A stretch of DNA of 6,804 nucleotides from CAYLLT01 sp964591605 (GTDB lineage Bacteria > Planctomycetota > Phycisphaerae > UBA1845 > PWPN01), in the NCBI GenBank assembly GCA_964591605.1, contig CAZQEN010000394.1:1-6804 (forward strand). Direction: 5' to 3'. The notes beneath the pieces are model-generated. The model was not told the origin of the DNA. It was given only the letters and a program-made list of their open reading frames with translations, and ran no database searches. The translations under genes and the position numbers were made by a program. This document shows, piece by piece, positions 1 through 6,741 of this stretch (within the stretch, counting starts at the first letter, position 1; every line of letters begins with the position of its first letter).

Positions 1-3000
1 ATATCGCTCAGCAGCTTCTTCCGGGGGGGGTGGCTCCGGCGCTGGGCCCCGACGCGACGGGGCTGGGGCAGGTGTACTGGTACACGCTGGAAGGCTCGCG
101 CGGCGGGTTTGACCTGATGGAGCTGCGGAGCGTGCAGGACTGGTACGTGCGGTACGCCCTGCAGGCGATTCCCGGCGTGAGCGAGGTGGCGAGCGTCGGC
201 GGGTACGTGCGCGAGTACCAGATCGACGTCGACCCGGACGCGATGCGGGCCCACGACGTGAAGCTCGGCGACGTGTTCATGGCCGTCCAGCGATCAAACG
301 TCGACGTGGGGGCGGAAACGATCGAGTGGAACGGCGTCGAGTATCTCATCCGCGGCAAGGGATTCGTCAAGAAGGTCGAAGACGTCGAGAACATCCTGCT
401 GCGGGTGGCCGAGAACGTGCCGATTTACGTCAAGAACGTGGCCCGGGTGCAGATCGGGCCGGCCCTGCGGCGCGGGATGCTCGACAAGGCGGGGGTGGAG
501 GCGGTGGGAGGTGTGGTGCTCGTCCGATACGGGGCGAACCCGCTGGAAGTCATTGAGCGCGTCAAAAAGCGCATCGAGGAGATCTCGCCCGGCCTGCCCC
601 GCAAAACCCTGGCCGACGGGACCGCCTCGCAGGTGCAGATCGTGCCGTTCTACGATCGCACGACGCTCATTCATGAGACTCTGGACACGCTCAAGGATGC
701 CCTCTTCGAGCAGGTGCTGGTGACGACGTTCGTGGTGCTCATGTTCCTGCGGCACGTGCGGAGCTGCCTGGTGATCAGCGTGACGATGCCGCTGGCCGTG
801 CTGGTCTGCTTCATCCTGATGAAGCTGTTCGGGATTGACTCCAACCTGATGAGCCTCGGGGGGATCGCCATCGCGATCGGGACGATGGTCGACATGGGCA
901 TCATCCTCTCCGAGAACATCGTGCGCCATCTGGAGGAGGAAAAGGGCAGCGACAAGCCCATGATGGAGGTGGTGTACGAGGCGTCCAGCGAGATCAGCGG
1001 GGCGGTGACGACGGCGATTCTGATGACGGTGTTCGCTTTTCTGCCGATTTTCTCGCTGGAAGGGCCGGAGGGGAAGCTGTTCAAGCCGCTGGCGTATACG
1101 AAGACGTTCGCGCTGATCGGTTCGCTGCTGGTGGCGATCCTGATTTTGCCCAGCCTGGCGCATATAGTGTTCACGCCGCTCGGCCGGGTGCGGCGGGTGG
1201 GGCGATGGGTTCTGCCGCTGGCGTTCATCGTGCTCGGCCTGATCCTGGTCCTCTGGATCGGCTGGTTCTGGGCGGGCATTGCTTCGGCGATCTATGGCAC
1301 GTATTCGCTGCTCGAGCCCCGGCTGCCGGCCCGCGGACGGGGTCTCATCGGCTGGATCTCCAGCCTCATCGTGATGGCTGTCGTGCTCGTCGTCCTCACC
1401 GGACACTGGATGCCGCTCGGTCCGGGCGAAGGGTTCCTGCGCAACCTGATCATCGTACTGGGCATCAATCTCGCGTGGGCGGCGGTGCGGGTGGTTTTTA
1501 TCGACTTCTATCCGTACTTTCTGCGGCTCTTCCTCGCGCACAAGCTGGCGTTCCTGATGATTCCTGCGGCCGTGGTCGTGTCGGGGCTGGTGGTGTGGCT
1601 TGGATTCGGGCGGGTGGCCGGGACGGTGCTGCCCCGGCCGCGGGAGCGTGCGGATGGCGGGGAGCCGGGGATTTACCAGAAGCTGTGGGTTGCCGGGCTG
1701 CACGCGTTTCCGGGGCTGGGGCGCGAGTTCATGCCCCCGCTGGACGAGGGTTCCTACCTCTATATGCCTTCGCTCATGCCGCATGCGAGCATCGGCACGG
1801 CACTGGACGTGATCTCCGCGCAGGACAAGGCGATCAGCGCGATTCCGGAGGTCGAGAGCGTGGTCGGCAAGCTCGGGCGGGCTGAAACGGCGATCGATCC
1901 GGCGCCGGTCTCGATGGTCGAGACCATCGTGCTCTACAAGACGGAGTACCAGCGCGATCCGCAGACCGGTGACATGGTTCTGGATGAGAACGGCAGACCC
2001 ATCCGGCAGTGGCGCGAGCACATCCGGACGCCGAACGACATCTGGGAGGAGATTCAGAAGGCGGCCGAGTTTCCGGGGGCGACCGGGGCGCCGCGGCTGC
2101 AGCCGATCGCTGCCCGGCTGGTGATGCTGCAGTCGGGCATGCGGGCGCCGATGGGCGTAAAGGTGTACGGCAGCAGGCTCGAGGACATCGAGAAGGCCGG
2201 TTACGAGATCGCCGACATCCTTAAGACGGTTCCCGGGGTGGCGGGCGACGCGGTGATCCCCGACCGCGTGGTGGGCAAACCCTACCTGGAGATCAACATC
2301 GACCGGCAGAAGATGGCCCGCTACGGCGTGAACATCCGCGACGTGCAGGACGTGATCGAGATCGCCATGGGGGGCATCCGGGCGACGACGACGGTGGAGG
2401 GGCGCGAGCGATACCCGGTGCGCGTTCGTTATTCCCGCGAGATCCGCGACAGCGTGGAGGCGATGCAGCGTATTCTCGTCCCCGGCAGCGGGCAGCAGCA
2501 GGTGCCCCTGGGGCAACTGGCGAGCATCGAATACGTCCGAGGTCCGCAGGAGATCAAGAGCGAGGACAACTTCCTGGTCTCATACGTGCTGTTCGACAGG
2601 AAGCCGGGGTACGCGGAGGTGGAGGTGGTGGAGGAGGCGGATCGCCTGATCCGGCATCGGATTGAAACAGGGGAGCTGAAGCTGCCGACGGGCGTGCACT
2701 ACAAGTTCGCCGGCAGTTACGAGAACCAGGTGCGATTTCAGAAGCGGCTGGCCATCATCCTGCCGCTGAGCCTGTTTCTGCTGTTCATGCTGCTGTATTT
2801 CCAGATGCGGAGCGTGCCGCTGTCGCTGATCGTGTTTACGGGGATTCCGGTGGCGTGGGCGGGGGGATTCATCGGGTTGTGGCTCATTGCGCAGCCATGG
2901 TTCTTCCACTTCGAGGTGTTCGGGCACAACGTGCGCGAGCTGCTGCATTTTGATGTCTACAACCTCAGTACGGCCGTCTGGGTCGGGTTCATCGCCCTGT

Positions 3001-3350
3001 TCAGCGTGACGACCGATGACGGGGTCGTGCTGGCCACGTATCTGAACCAGGAGTTCGAACGGCGCCCGGTCCGCGGGATCGGCGACATCCGCGAGGCCGT
3101 CATCTCGGCCGGCACGAAGCGTGTCCGGCCGTGCCTGATGACCTCGGCGACCACGGTGCTGTCGCTCATGCCGGTGCTGACGAGCAACGGGCGGGGGGCG
3201 GACGTCATGATTCCGCTGGCGCTGCCCACGGTGGGGGGGCTGACGATCGAACTGCTGTCCCTCTTCGTGCTTCCGGTCTGCTACTGCCTGATGAAGGAGA
3301 TCCTCTGGCGGGGCGGTGTCCGCAAGGATCACTTCGTTGAAGCGAACTGA
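1..3350 (+). CDS. cusA: CusA/CzcA-family heavy-metal efflux RND transporter, 5' end cut by the window
   Basis: Inner-membrane proton-driven pump that would export metal cations, most likely Cu(I)/Ag(I), through a tripartite CusCBA-type complex. The frame is open from the window's edge (first full codon at 3). The GTG at 30 is internal, because the codons before it (QQLLPGG) already align with CusA just before its GPDATG motif. About 115 N-terminal residues, including TM1, are missing, so the full protein would be near 1,230 residues against 1,047 for E. coli CusA. Counting from the GTG at 30, I see porter domain 1-225, TM2-6 at about 229-381, a second porter/docking domain at 565-900 and TM8-12 at 905-1093. 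The CusA three-methionine site (M573/M623/M672) is conserved as M579, M629 and M699, and D405 as D288. E939 becomes D996, and K984 becomes C1035 (RPC for RPK). About 120 extra residues with extra hydrophobic segments lie between TM6 and TM7. Family assignment is firm; the Cu/Ag preference is inferred from the methionines. Confidence 0.95.
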   Translation, partial: IAQQLLPGGVAPALGPDATGLGQVYWYTLEGSRGGFDLMELRSVQDWYVRYALQAIPGVSEVASVGGYVREYQIDVDPDAMRAHDVKLGDVFMAVQRSNVDVGAETIEWNGVEYLIRGKGFVKKVEDVENILLRVAENVPIYVKNVARVQIGPALRRGMLDKAGVEAVGGVVLVRYGANPLEVIERVKKRIEEISPGLPRKTLADGTASQVQIVPFYDRTTLIHETLDTLKDALFEQVLVTTFVVLMFLRHVRSCLVISVTMPLAVLVCFILMKLFGIDSNLMSLGGIAIAIGTMVDMGIILSENIVRHLEEEKGSDKPMMEVVYEASSEISGAVTTAILMTVFAFLPIFSLEGPEGKLFKPLAYTKTFALIGSLLVAILILPSLAHIVFTPLGRVRRVGRWVLPLAFIVLGLILVLWIGWFWAGIASAIYGTYSLLEPRLPARGRGLIGWISSLIVMAVVLVVLTGHWMPLGPGEGFLRNLIIVLGINLAWAAVRVVFIDFYPYFLRLFLAHKLAFLMIPAAVVVSGLVVWLGFGRVAGTVLPRPRERADGGEPGIYQKLWVAGLHAFPGLGREFMPPLDEGSYLYMPSLMPHASIGTALDVISAQDKAISAIPEVESVVGKLGRAETAIDPAPVSMVETIVLYKTEYQRDPQTGDMVLDENGRPIRQWREHIRTPNDIWEEIQKAAEFPGATGAPRLQPIAARLVMLQSGMRAPMGVKVYGSRLEDIEKAGYEIADILKTVPGVAGDAVIPDRVVGKPYLEINIDRQKMARYGVNIRDVQDVIEIAMGGIRATTTVEGRERYPVRVRYSREIRDSVEAMQRILVPGSGQQQVPLGQLASIEYVRGPQEIKSEDNFLVSYVLFDRKPGYAEVEVVEEADRLIRHRIETGELKLPTGVHYKFAGSYENQVRFQKRLAIILPLSLFLLFMLLYFQMRSVPLSLIVFTGIPVAWAGGFIGLWLIAQPWFFHFEVFGHNVRELLHFDVYNLSTAVWVGFIALFSVTTDDGVVLATYLNQEFERRPVRGIGDIREAVISAGTKRVRPCLMTSATTVLSLMPVLTSNGRGADVMIPLALPTVGGLTIELLSLFVLPVCYCLMKEILWRGGVRKDHFVEAN

Positions 3351-3385
3351 TTGGCGCATCGCCGCGCGGAGCATACGCTGCAGCC

Positions 3386-5710
3386 ATGTTGCTGCCGACG
3401 AAGCCCCGGCTGCCGATGTGTTCCTGCGTCCTGGTTGTGCTGTTGACCGGGGGACCGGCCCGTGTCTTCGCACAGCGTGAGAGGACCGCATCGTCACGGC
3501 CCCATGCGGACCAGAACCCGCTCCGCGAACCACTGGCCCGTCACGGACTCGACGCTCTGGCGGAGCGAACGGGATGGCGGCCGTCCGATCGTTTCCGCGC
3601 TGGAGACGGATTCCTCTCCGAGCGGGTCATCTACACCGATACGGTCACCGGGCACGAAGTCTGGCAGATGACGGTTGATCCGGCCGTGGACCAGGTCGCC
3701 TACTACGACCTGCCGGAGTGGAATGCGGACGGGAGCCTCCTGCGCTTCACGTCATCCCGCGCCGAGCAGAGTGCGTGGATCATGAATGCCGACGGAACCC
3801 GCCTGCGTCCCCTGCCTCTTGAACGTGCAGGAGGCGGCTACTGGAGCACGATCGCCCCGCACACGTGGTGGGTGGGCGAGCATGACGACGGCGGTTCGCG
3901 GGTCGTGGCGTTCAACATCCGGACCGGTGAGCGGCAGGTTGTCGCGAGCACGCGCAGGGGCCGCCTGCATCTTCAGCCGCCGCATCCGCGCGAGCAGTTC
4001 TTTCTGCTCGCGCGCAATTGCGGCGAGGCGGACGACTGCGAGGTCGTCATGCTCGGCCGGGACGGCAGCGAGCGGGTGGTGCCGATCGGCGGCCAGTTCC
4101 ATCGACTGCGATTCACGAAAGCCGACGATCTGAGCATCTTCTTCAATCGCGACAATCCGCGCACCCAGTGGCGAATCCTGCCCGACGGCAGCGGGCGGAT
4201 GCAGTTACCGCAGGCGGGTGTTCATCCCGACTGGACGGCCGACGGCTCGCAGCTCACGTTTTTCACCGCCGAGGGGCTTATGGCGCTCAAGCCCGGCGAC
4301 CAGCCCCGCCGGATGTTCCGCGCGCGCGGGGGGCACGGCGGGCCGAGCCTCGATGGAGATTTCTTCATTGCCGATCAAGGCGATGGCGGCCTGTTCCCCA
4401 ACTGTATCGTCTACGCAAAGATGGACGGCAGCGGAGATGTGCGGCCGGTCGCTTATCACGGAGACAACCTGTGGCCTCACAGCCCGGCGAGCCGGTGTCA
4501 CCCGGATCACCACTCGACGCACCCGCATCCAAGCTTCAGCCCGGACGGTACGAAGGCGGTATTCTCATCGTATTTCGGGCGTGCGTTCACGGATGTGCAC
4601 GTCGTGATCTGCCGGTATCCGGACCCCCCGCGCCAGTTGAGCGTGCGACGGGAGGCTCACCAGGTTGTCCTGCAGTGGGAGCCACCCGTGCAGCACCGCG
4701 AACTCCGGGGGTACGCCATTCTGCGCCGGCGGGCGGGCGGCGACCGGTTTGAACAGATAAACGCGGAGCTCTCACGCGAATGCATGTTCCGCGATGTCGC
4801 GTCGGCCGGAGGAGAGGCGGATTATCGCGTGGCCGCGGTCGAGCACTCAGGTCTGACCAGCGATCCGGCGGGCGTCGGTGCGGCAATGACCGTATCAATG
4901 TCCGCCCCTCGAAGAGCGCCCCCTGTCCTCAAAGCGGCTCCCGCGTCGCCCACCCGACTGGAGGCCCGGGTCGTCGACGCATTTCATGTTGAGCTCACGT
5001 GGGCAGTGGCTGACGACCCGAGTGTGCAGTTTTATCACGTCTACAACGTGACCGCGGCGGACTCAGAGCCCTCGCCGACCATGCGAATCGCCTCGCCCGC
5101 GGCCGCGCAGGCGCGGATGGTCGACTGGGCCCGTACGCCCGGATCGACGCAGCATTACCGGGTGACCGCGGTCGATCGGTTCGGACAGGAGTCTGCGGCT
5201 TCCCCGGTCGCGAGCGTGGTGCTGCCGGCTCTGCGTATCGTCAACATCGAGAGGTCTGTGGCGGAGGCCGACGCAGGCTCCGGCGTCGAACTCGGCCGCT
5301 CTCGCACCGGCGAGCCGGTGGCAACACGTCGACAGGGGGGGAGCCCCCCTTCGGCCACACTGATCTGGAAGATCGAGCTTCCGGAATTGGGAGAGTATGC
5401 GTTGTGGATCGATCAAAGTGCGGTGCTCGCGGCCGAGGGGCGGAGGTTGTCGATCCAGTGGAACCGGCAGGCGGAGATCGAGGCGGCATTCTTCGGTCCG
5501 TTCGATCGGTTCACGTGGTGGCCGGTCGAATCCACGCCGAGCGCCACGCCCGTCGTGTTTCGGCTGGAGGCTGGAGTAACGACGCTGCGGCTGGGGTTCC
5601 TCGACGGACGTGTCCAGGTTCGCCGCATTCTCATCACCAACGACGCAACGAGGATGCCGGAGGAATTCGGCGGGCCACCGGTCAGTCATCTGGAGGGCAG
5701 ATCGAACTGA
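3386..5710 (+). CDS. Secreted TolB/WD40-like beta-propeller protein with two FnIII domains and a C-terminal CBM-like domain; possible PL22-type lyase relative
   Basis: 774 residues. Residues 1-29 form a signal peptide (K6 and R8, hydrophobic core about 12-23, likely cleavage at VFA|Q). Residues 80-410 carry propeller blades of the PD40/TolB kind: EWNADGSLLRFTSSR at 111, HPDWTADGSQLTFF at 280, HPSFSPDGTKAVFSS at 381. The TGHEVWQMT stretch (89-96) and histidines H280, H317, H376, H379 and H381 resemble oligogalacturonate lyases (PL22), which bind a metal with an H...Q-x-x-H-x-H set and use a histidine base. Residues 412-499 and 520-614 are fibronectin type III domains. Residues 616-762 look like a CBM6/35-type sandwich (W661, GEYALW, LEAGVTTLRL, closing RILITND...P). 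The start has no Shine-Dalgarno within normal range; M11 at 3416 is an alternative but has none either and would shorten the signal's n-region. It lies 35 bp after the pump gene on the same strand, so read-through is possible. Secretion and domain order are well supported; catalysis on pectin-like sugars is inference, and a non-catalytic binding role is equally possible. Confidence 0.88.
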   Translation: MLLPTKPRLPMCSCVLVVLLTGGPARVFAQRERTASSRPHADQNPLREPLARHGLDALAERTGWRPSDRFRAGDGFLSERVIYTDTVTGHEVWQMTVDPAVDQVAYYDLPEWNADGSLLRFTSSRAEQSAWIMNADGTRLRPLPLERAGGGYWSTIAPHTWWVGEHDDGGSRVVAFNIRTGERQVVASTRRGRLHLQPPHPREQFFLLARNCGEADDCEVVMLGRDGSERVVPIGGQFHRLRFTKADDLSIFFNRDNPRTQWRILPDGSGRMQLPQAGVHPDWTADGSQLTFFTAEGLMALKPGDQPRRMFRARGGHGGPSLDGDFFIADQGDGGLFPNCIVYAKMDGSGDVRPVAYHGDNLWPHSPASRCHPDHHSTHPHPSFSPDGTKAVFSSYFGRAFTDVHVVICRYPDPPRQLSVRREAHQVVLQWEPPVQHRELRGYAILRRRAGGDRFEQINAELSRECMFRDVASAGGEADYRVAAVEHSGLTSDPAGVGAAMTVSMSAPRRAPPVLKAAPASPTRLEARVVDAFHVELTWAVADDPSVQFYHVYNVTAADSEPSPTMRIASPAAAQARMVDWARTPGSTQHYRVTAVDRFGQESAASPVASVVLPALRIVNIERSVAEADAGSGVELGRSRTGEPVATRRQGGSPPSATLIWKIELPELGEYALWIDQSAVLAAEGRRLSIQWNRQAEIEAAFFGPFDRFTWWPVESTPSATPVVFRLEAGVTTLRLGFLDGRVQVRRILITNDATRMPEEFGGPPVSHLEGRSN
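5334..5350. repeat. Perfect G-run/C-run inverted repeat inside the propeller gene
   Basis: AGGGGGG (5334-5340) and CCCCCCT (5344-5350) form a perfect 7-bp inverted repeat with a 3-nt loop (GAG). It encodes residues Q650-P655 (QGGSPP), a low-complexity linker inside the predicted start of the C-terminal CBM-like domain. The arrangement is seen directly; a biological role is not shown. Confidence 0.7.
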
Positions 5711-5737
5711 GGGGTCGCCGCCCTGACCGGGCAGATC
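5695..5737. repeat. Short direct repeat GGGCAGATC, two copies spanning the propeller gene's stop codon
   Basis: GGGCAGATC occurs at 5695-5703 (the last codons of the propeller gene) and again at 5729-5737 in the intergenic region, 34 bp apart start to start. Each is followed by a similar A-rich stretch (GAAC, AAAT). It may be the trace of a small tandem duplication or chance; no larger repeat unit is visible. Confidence 0.4.
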
Positions 5738-5742
5738 AAATT

Positions 5743-5786
5743 CCCGGGGAAAGTGGCATGCCGTTCCCGGGCGGGCGCTGGCTTTT
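5743..5786 (+). terminator. Possible hairpin terminator after the propeller gene
   Basis: CCCGGG (5743-5748), one bulged G and AA can pair with TTCCCGGG (5764-5771). This makes an 8-bp GC-rich stem around a 12-nt loop that itself holds the palindrome GGCATGCC (5755-5762). A TTTT run follows at 5783-5786, but 11 nt after the stem, which is too far for a classic intrinsic terminator. It sits 33 nt after the propeller gene's stop codon, a sensible place. It could instead only protect the 3' end of the mRNA. Confidence 0.3.
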
Positions 5787-5808
5787 CAGGGGGGGGGCGT
5801 GGCATAAT
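5783..5808 (+). promoter_or_regulatory. Putative extended -10 promoter with a G9 spacer, upstream of the aldo/keto reductase
   Basis: CATAAT at 5803-5808 differs from TATAAT at one position and is preceded by TGG (5800-5802), giving the TGn extended -10 form. The best -35-like hexamer is TTTTCA at 5783-5788 (4 of 6), at a short 14-bp spacing made mostly of nine consecutive G (5789-5797). Transcription would start near 5815, giving a leader of about 33 nt that contains the AAGGAG ribosome binding site. The -10 and the leader length are coherent; the -35 is weak and an extended -10 may not need it. Confidence 0.4.
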
Positions 5809-5832
5809 GACGGCGGGATTGCGGGCCTTCAC

Positions 5833-5838
5833 AAGGAG
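5833..5838 (+). promoter_or_regulatory. Ribosome binding site of the aldo/keto reductase
   Basis: AAGGAG lies 9 nt before the ATG at 5848 and only 4 nt before an out-of-frame ATG at 5843. The spacing favours 5848 and decides the start against the in-frame ATG at 5758. The ATG at 5843 opens a two-codon frame (ATG GCA TGA) whose stop overlaps the real start codon. Confidence 0.8.
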
Positions 5839-5847
5839 ACTCATGGC

Positions 5848-6741
5848 ATGAGTACTCAAAGTCGACGGGAGTTCATCGGACAGGCGGCAGCGGCGCTGGG
5901 TGCGGCGTGGTCGGGGAATGTGCTCGCCCGGACGGCGGAGACGAAGCCGGCGGGGAGGGCGGCGCGCCTGCGGGCGAACGATACGGTCATTCTGGGCAAG
6001 ACCGGCATCAAGGTTTCCCGCGTGGCCATCGGGACCGGGACCGACGGTGGCCAGCAGCAGCGAAACCTGGGCGACGATGGTCTGCATCGCCTGCTGCGCT
6101 ATGCGCTCGATGAGGGGGTGCGGTGGTGGGACACGGCGGATGCGTACCGGACGCATCCCTTCCACGCCCGGGTGCTCAGGGAGATCAAGCGCGACCAGGT
6201 GGTGATCACCACGAAGACACGGTCCCGCGATGCGGCCGGGGTCCGGGCGGATCTGGAGCGGTTCCGGAAGGAATTGAACACGGATTACATCGACATCGTG
6301 CTGCTGCACTGCATGGAAGACCCGCGGTGGCCGGAGAAACTCAAAGGGTGCATGGACGTGCTCAGCGAGGCCAAGCAGAAGGGCTGGATTCGCGCCCACG
6401 GGTGCTCGTGCCATTCCTTCGGGGCGCTGGAGGCGGCGGCCAACGAGCCCTGGGTGGAGGTGGACCTCGCGCGGTTCAATCCATTCGCTCAGATCATGGA
6501 CGTGAGCAAGACGGACGAGCTCGAGAGGGTCGAGAAAACGCTGGCGCTGATGCATGCGCGGGGCAAGGCGGTGTACGCGATGAAGGTAATCGGCAACGGC
6601 CGCTTCAAGCCCGAGCAGATCGAGCAGTCGGTGCCCTACGTCGCGAGCAAACCTTATATCACGGCGCTCAACATCGGGTTCACAAGCCCGGACCAGATCG
6701 ACGACATCGACCGGCGGCTGCAGGCGGTCCGGCCGGCGTGA
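5848..6741 (+). CDS. Tat-exported aldo/keto reductase
   Basis: 297 residues. The N-terminus has a twin-arginine signal (S5-R6-R7-E8-F9-I10, then an Ala-rich core to about A27), so the folded enzyme should be exported. The mature part (about 45-297) is an AKR TIM barrel: LGKTGIKVSRVAIGTG at the first strand, DTADAY, TTK, DYIDIVLLH, and a C-terminal NIGFTSPDQIDDI like the family's cofactor-site 'SSPEQ' motif. The catalytic tetrad is complete: D95, Y100, K123, H154. Known AKRs reduce carbonyls with NAD(P)H; the substrate here cannot be told. The loop after Y100 is short and lacks the usual 'GNGxSE' segment. C186 and C188 flank S187 in the HGCSCHSF strand, where most AKRs have a GxSxH-type motif. 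No C-terminal 4Fe-4S domain is present. The start at 5848 is chosen because AAGGAG ends 9 nt upstream and the Tat motif then sits right at the N-terminus; the frame is also open upstream (ATG at 5758), but that would bury the signal. It is separated from the propeller gene by 137 bp. Confidence 0.93.
   Translation: MSTQSRREFIGQAAAALGAAWSGNVLARTAETKPAGRAARLRANDTVILGKTGIKVSRVAIGTGTDGGQQQRNLGDDGLHRLLRYALDEGVRWWDTADAYRTHPFHARVLREIKRDQVVITTKTRSRDAAGVRADLERFRKELNTDYIDIVLLHCMEDPRWPEKLKGCMDVLSEAKQKGWIRAHGCSCHSFGALEAAANEPWVEVDLARFNPFAQIMDVSKTDELERVEKTLALMHARGKAVYAMKVIGNGRFKPEQIEQSVPYVASKPYITALNIGFTSPDQIDDIDRRLQAVRPA

Noticed and set aside
30..32. GTG as the start of the pump gene
   Set aside because: Codons upstream of it (from 3) already match the family just before GPDATG, and the domain would lack TM1. 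The gene runs off the window.
1205..1885. 226-codon + strand frame inside the pump gene
   Set aside because: It is a shadow frame rich in Arg, Ala and Gly within the inserted membrane region. The pump frame itself continues unbroken through it, so it is not evidence of a frameshift.
294..2516. 740-codon open frame on the - strand, antisense to the pump gene
   Set aside because: The translation is loaded with His, Arg, Pro and Asp, with no recognisable domain. It mirrors the pump's codon bias in high-G+C DNA, and the + strand product is certain.
3353..3363. GGCG-CAT-CGCC mini-hairpin right after the pump stop codon
   Set aside because: It has only four base pairs and no T run after it, so it is unlikely to terminate transcription.
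2580..3533. 317-codon open frame on the - strand across the pump and propeller junction
   Set aside because: It overlaps two well-supported genes, has a biased shadow composition and shows no family resemblance.
5404..5847. Upstream extension of the reductase frame, including the in-frame ATG at 5758
   Set aside because: It overlaps the propeller gene's coding sequence or the intergenic region. The strong ribosome binding site at 5833-5838 and the N-terminal position of the Tat motif both point to 5848.
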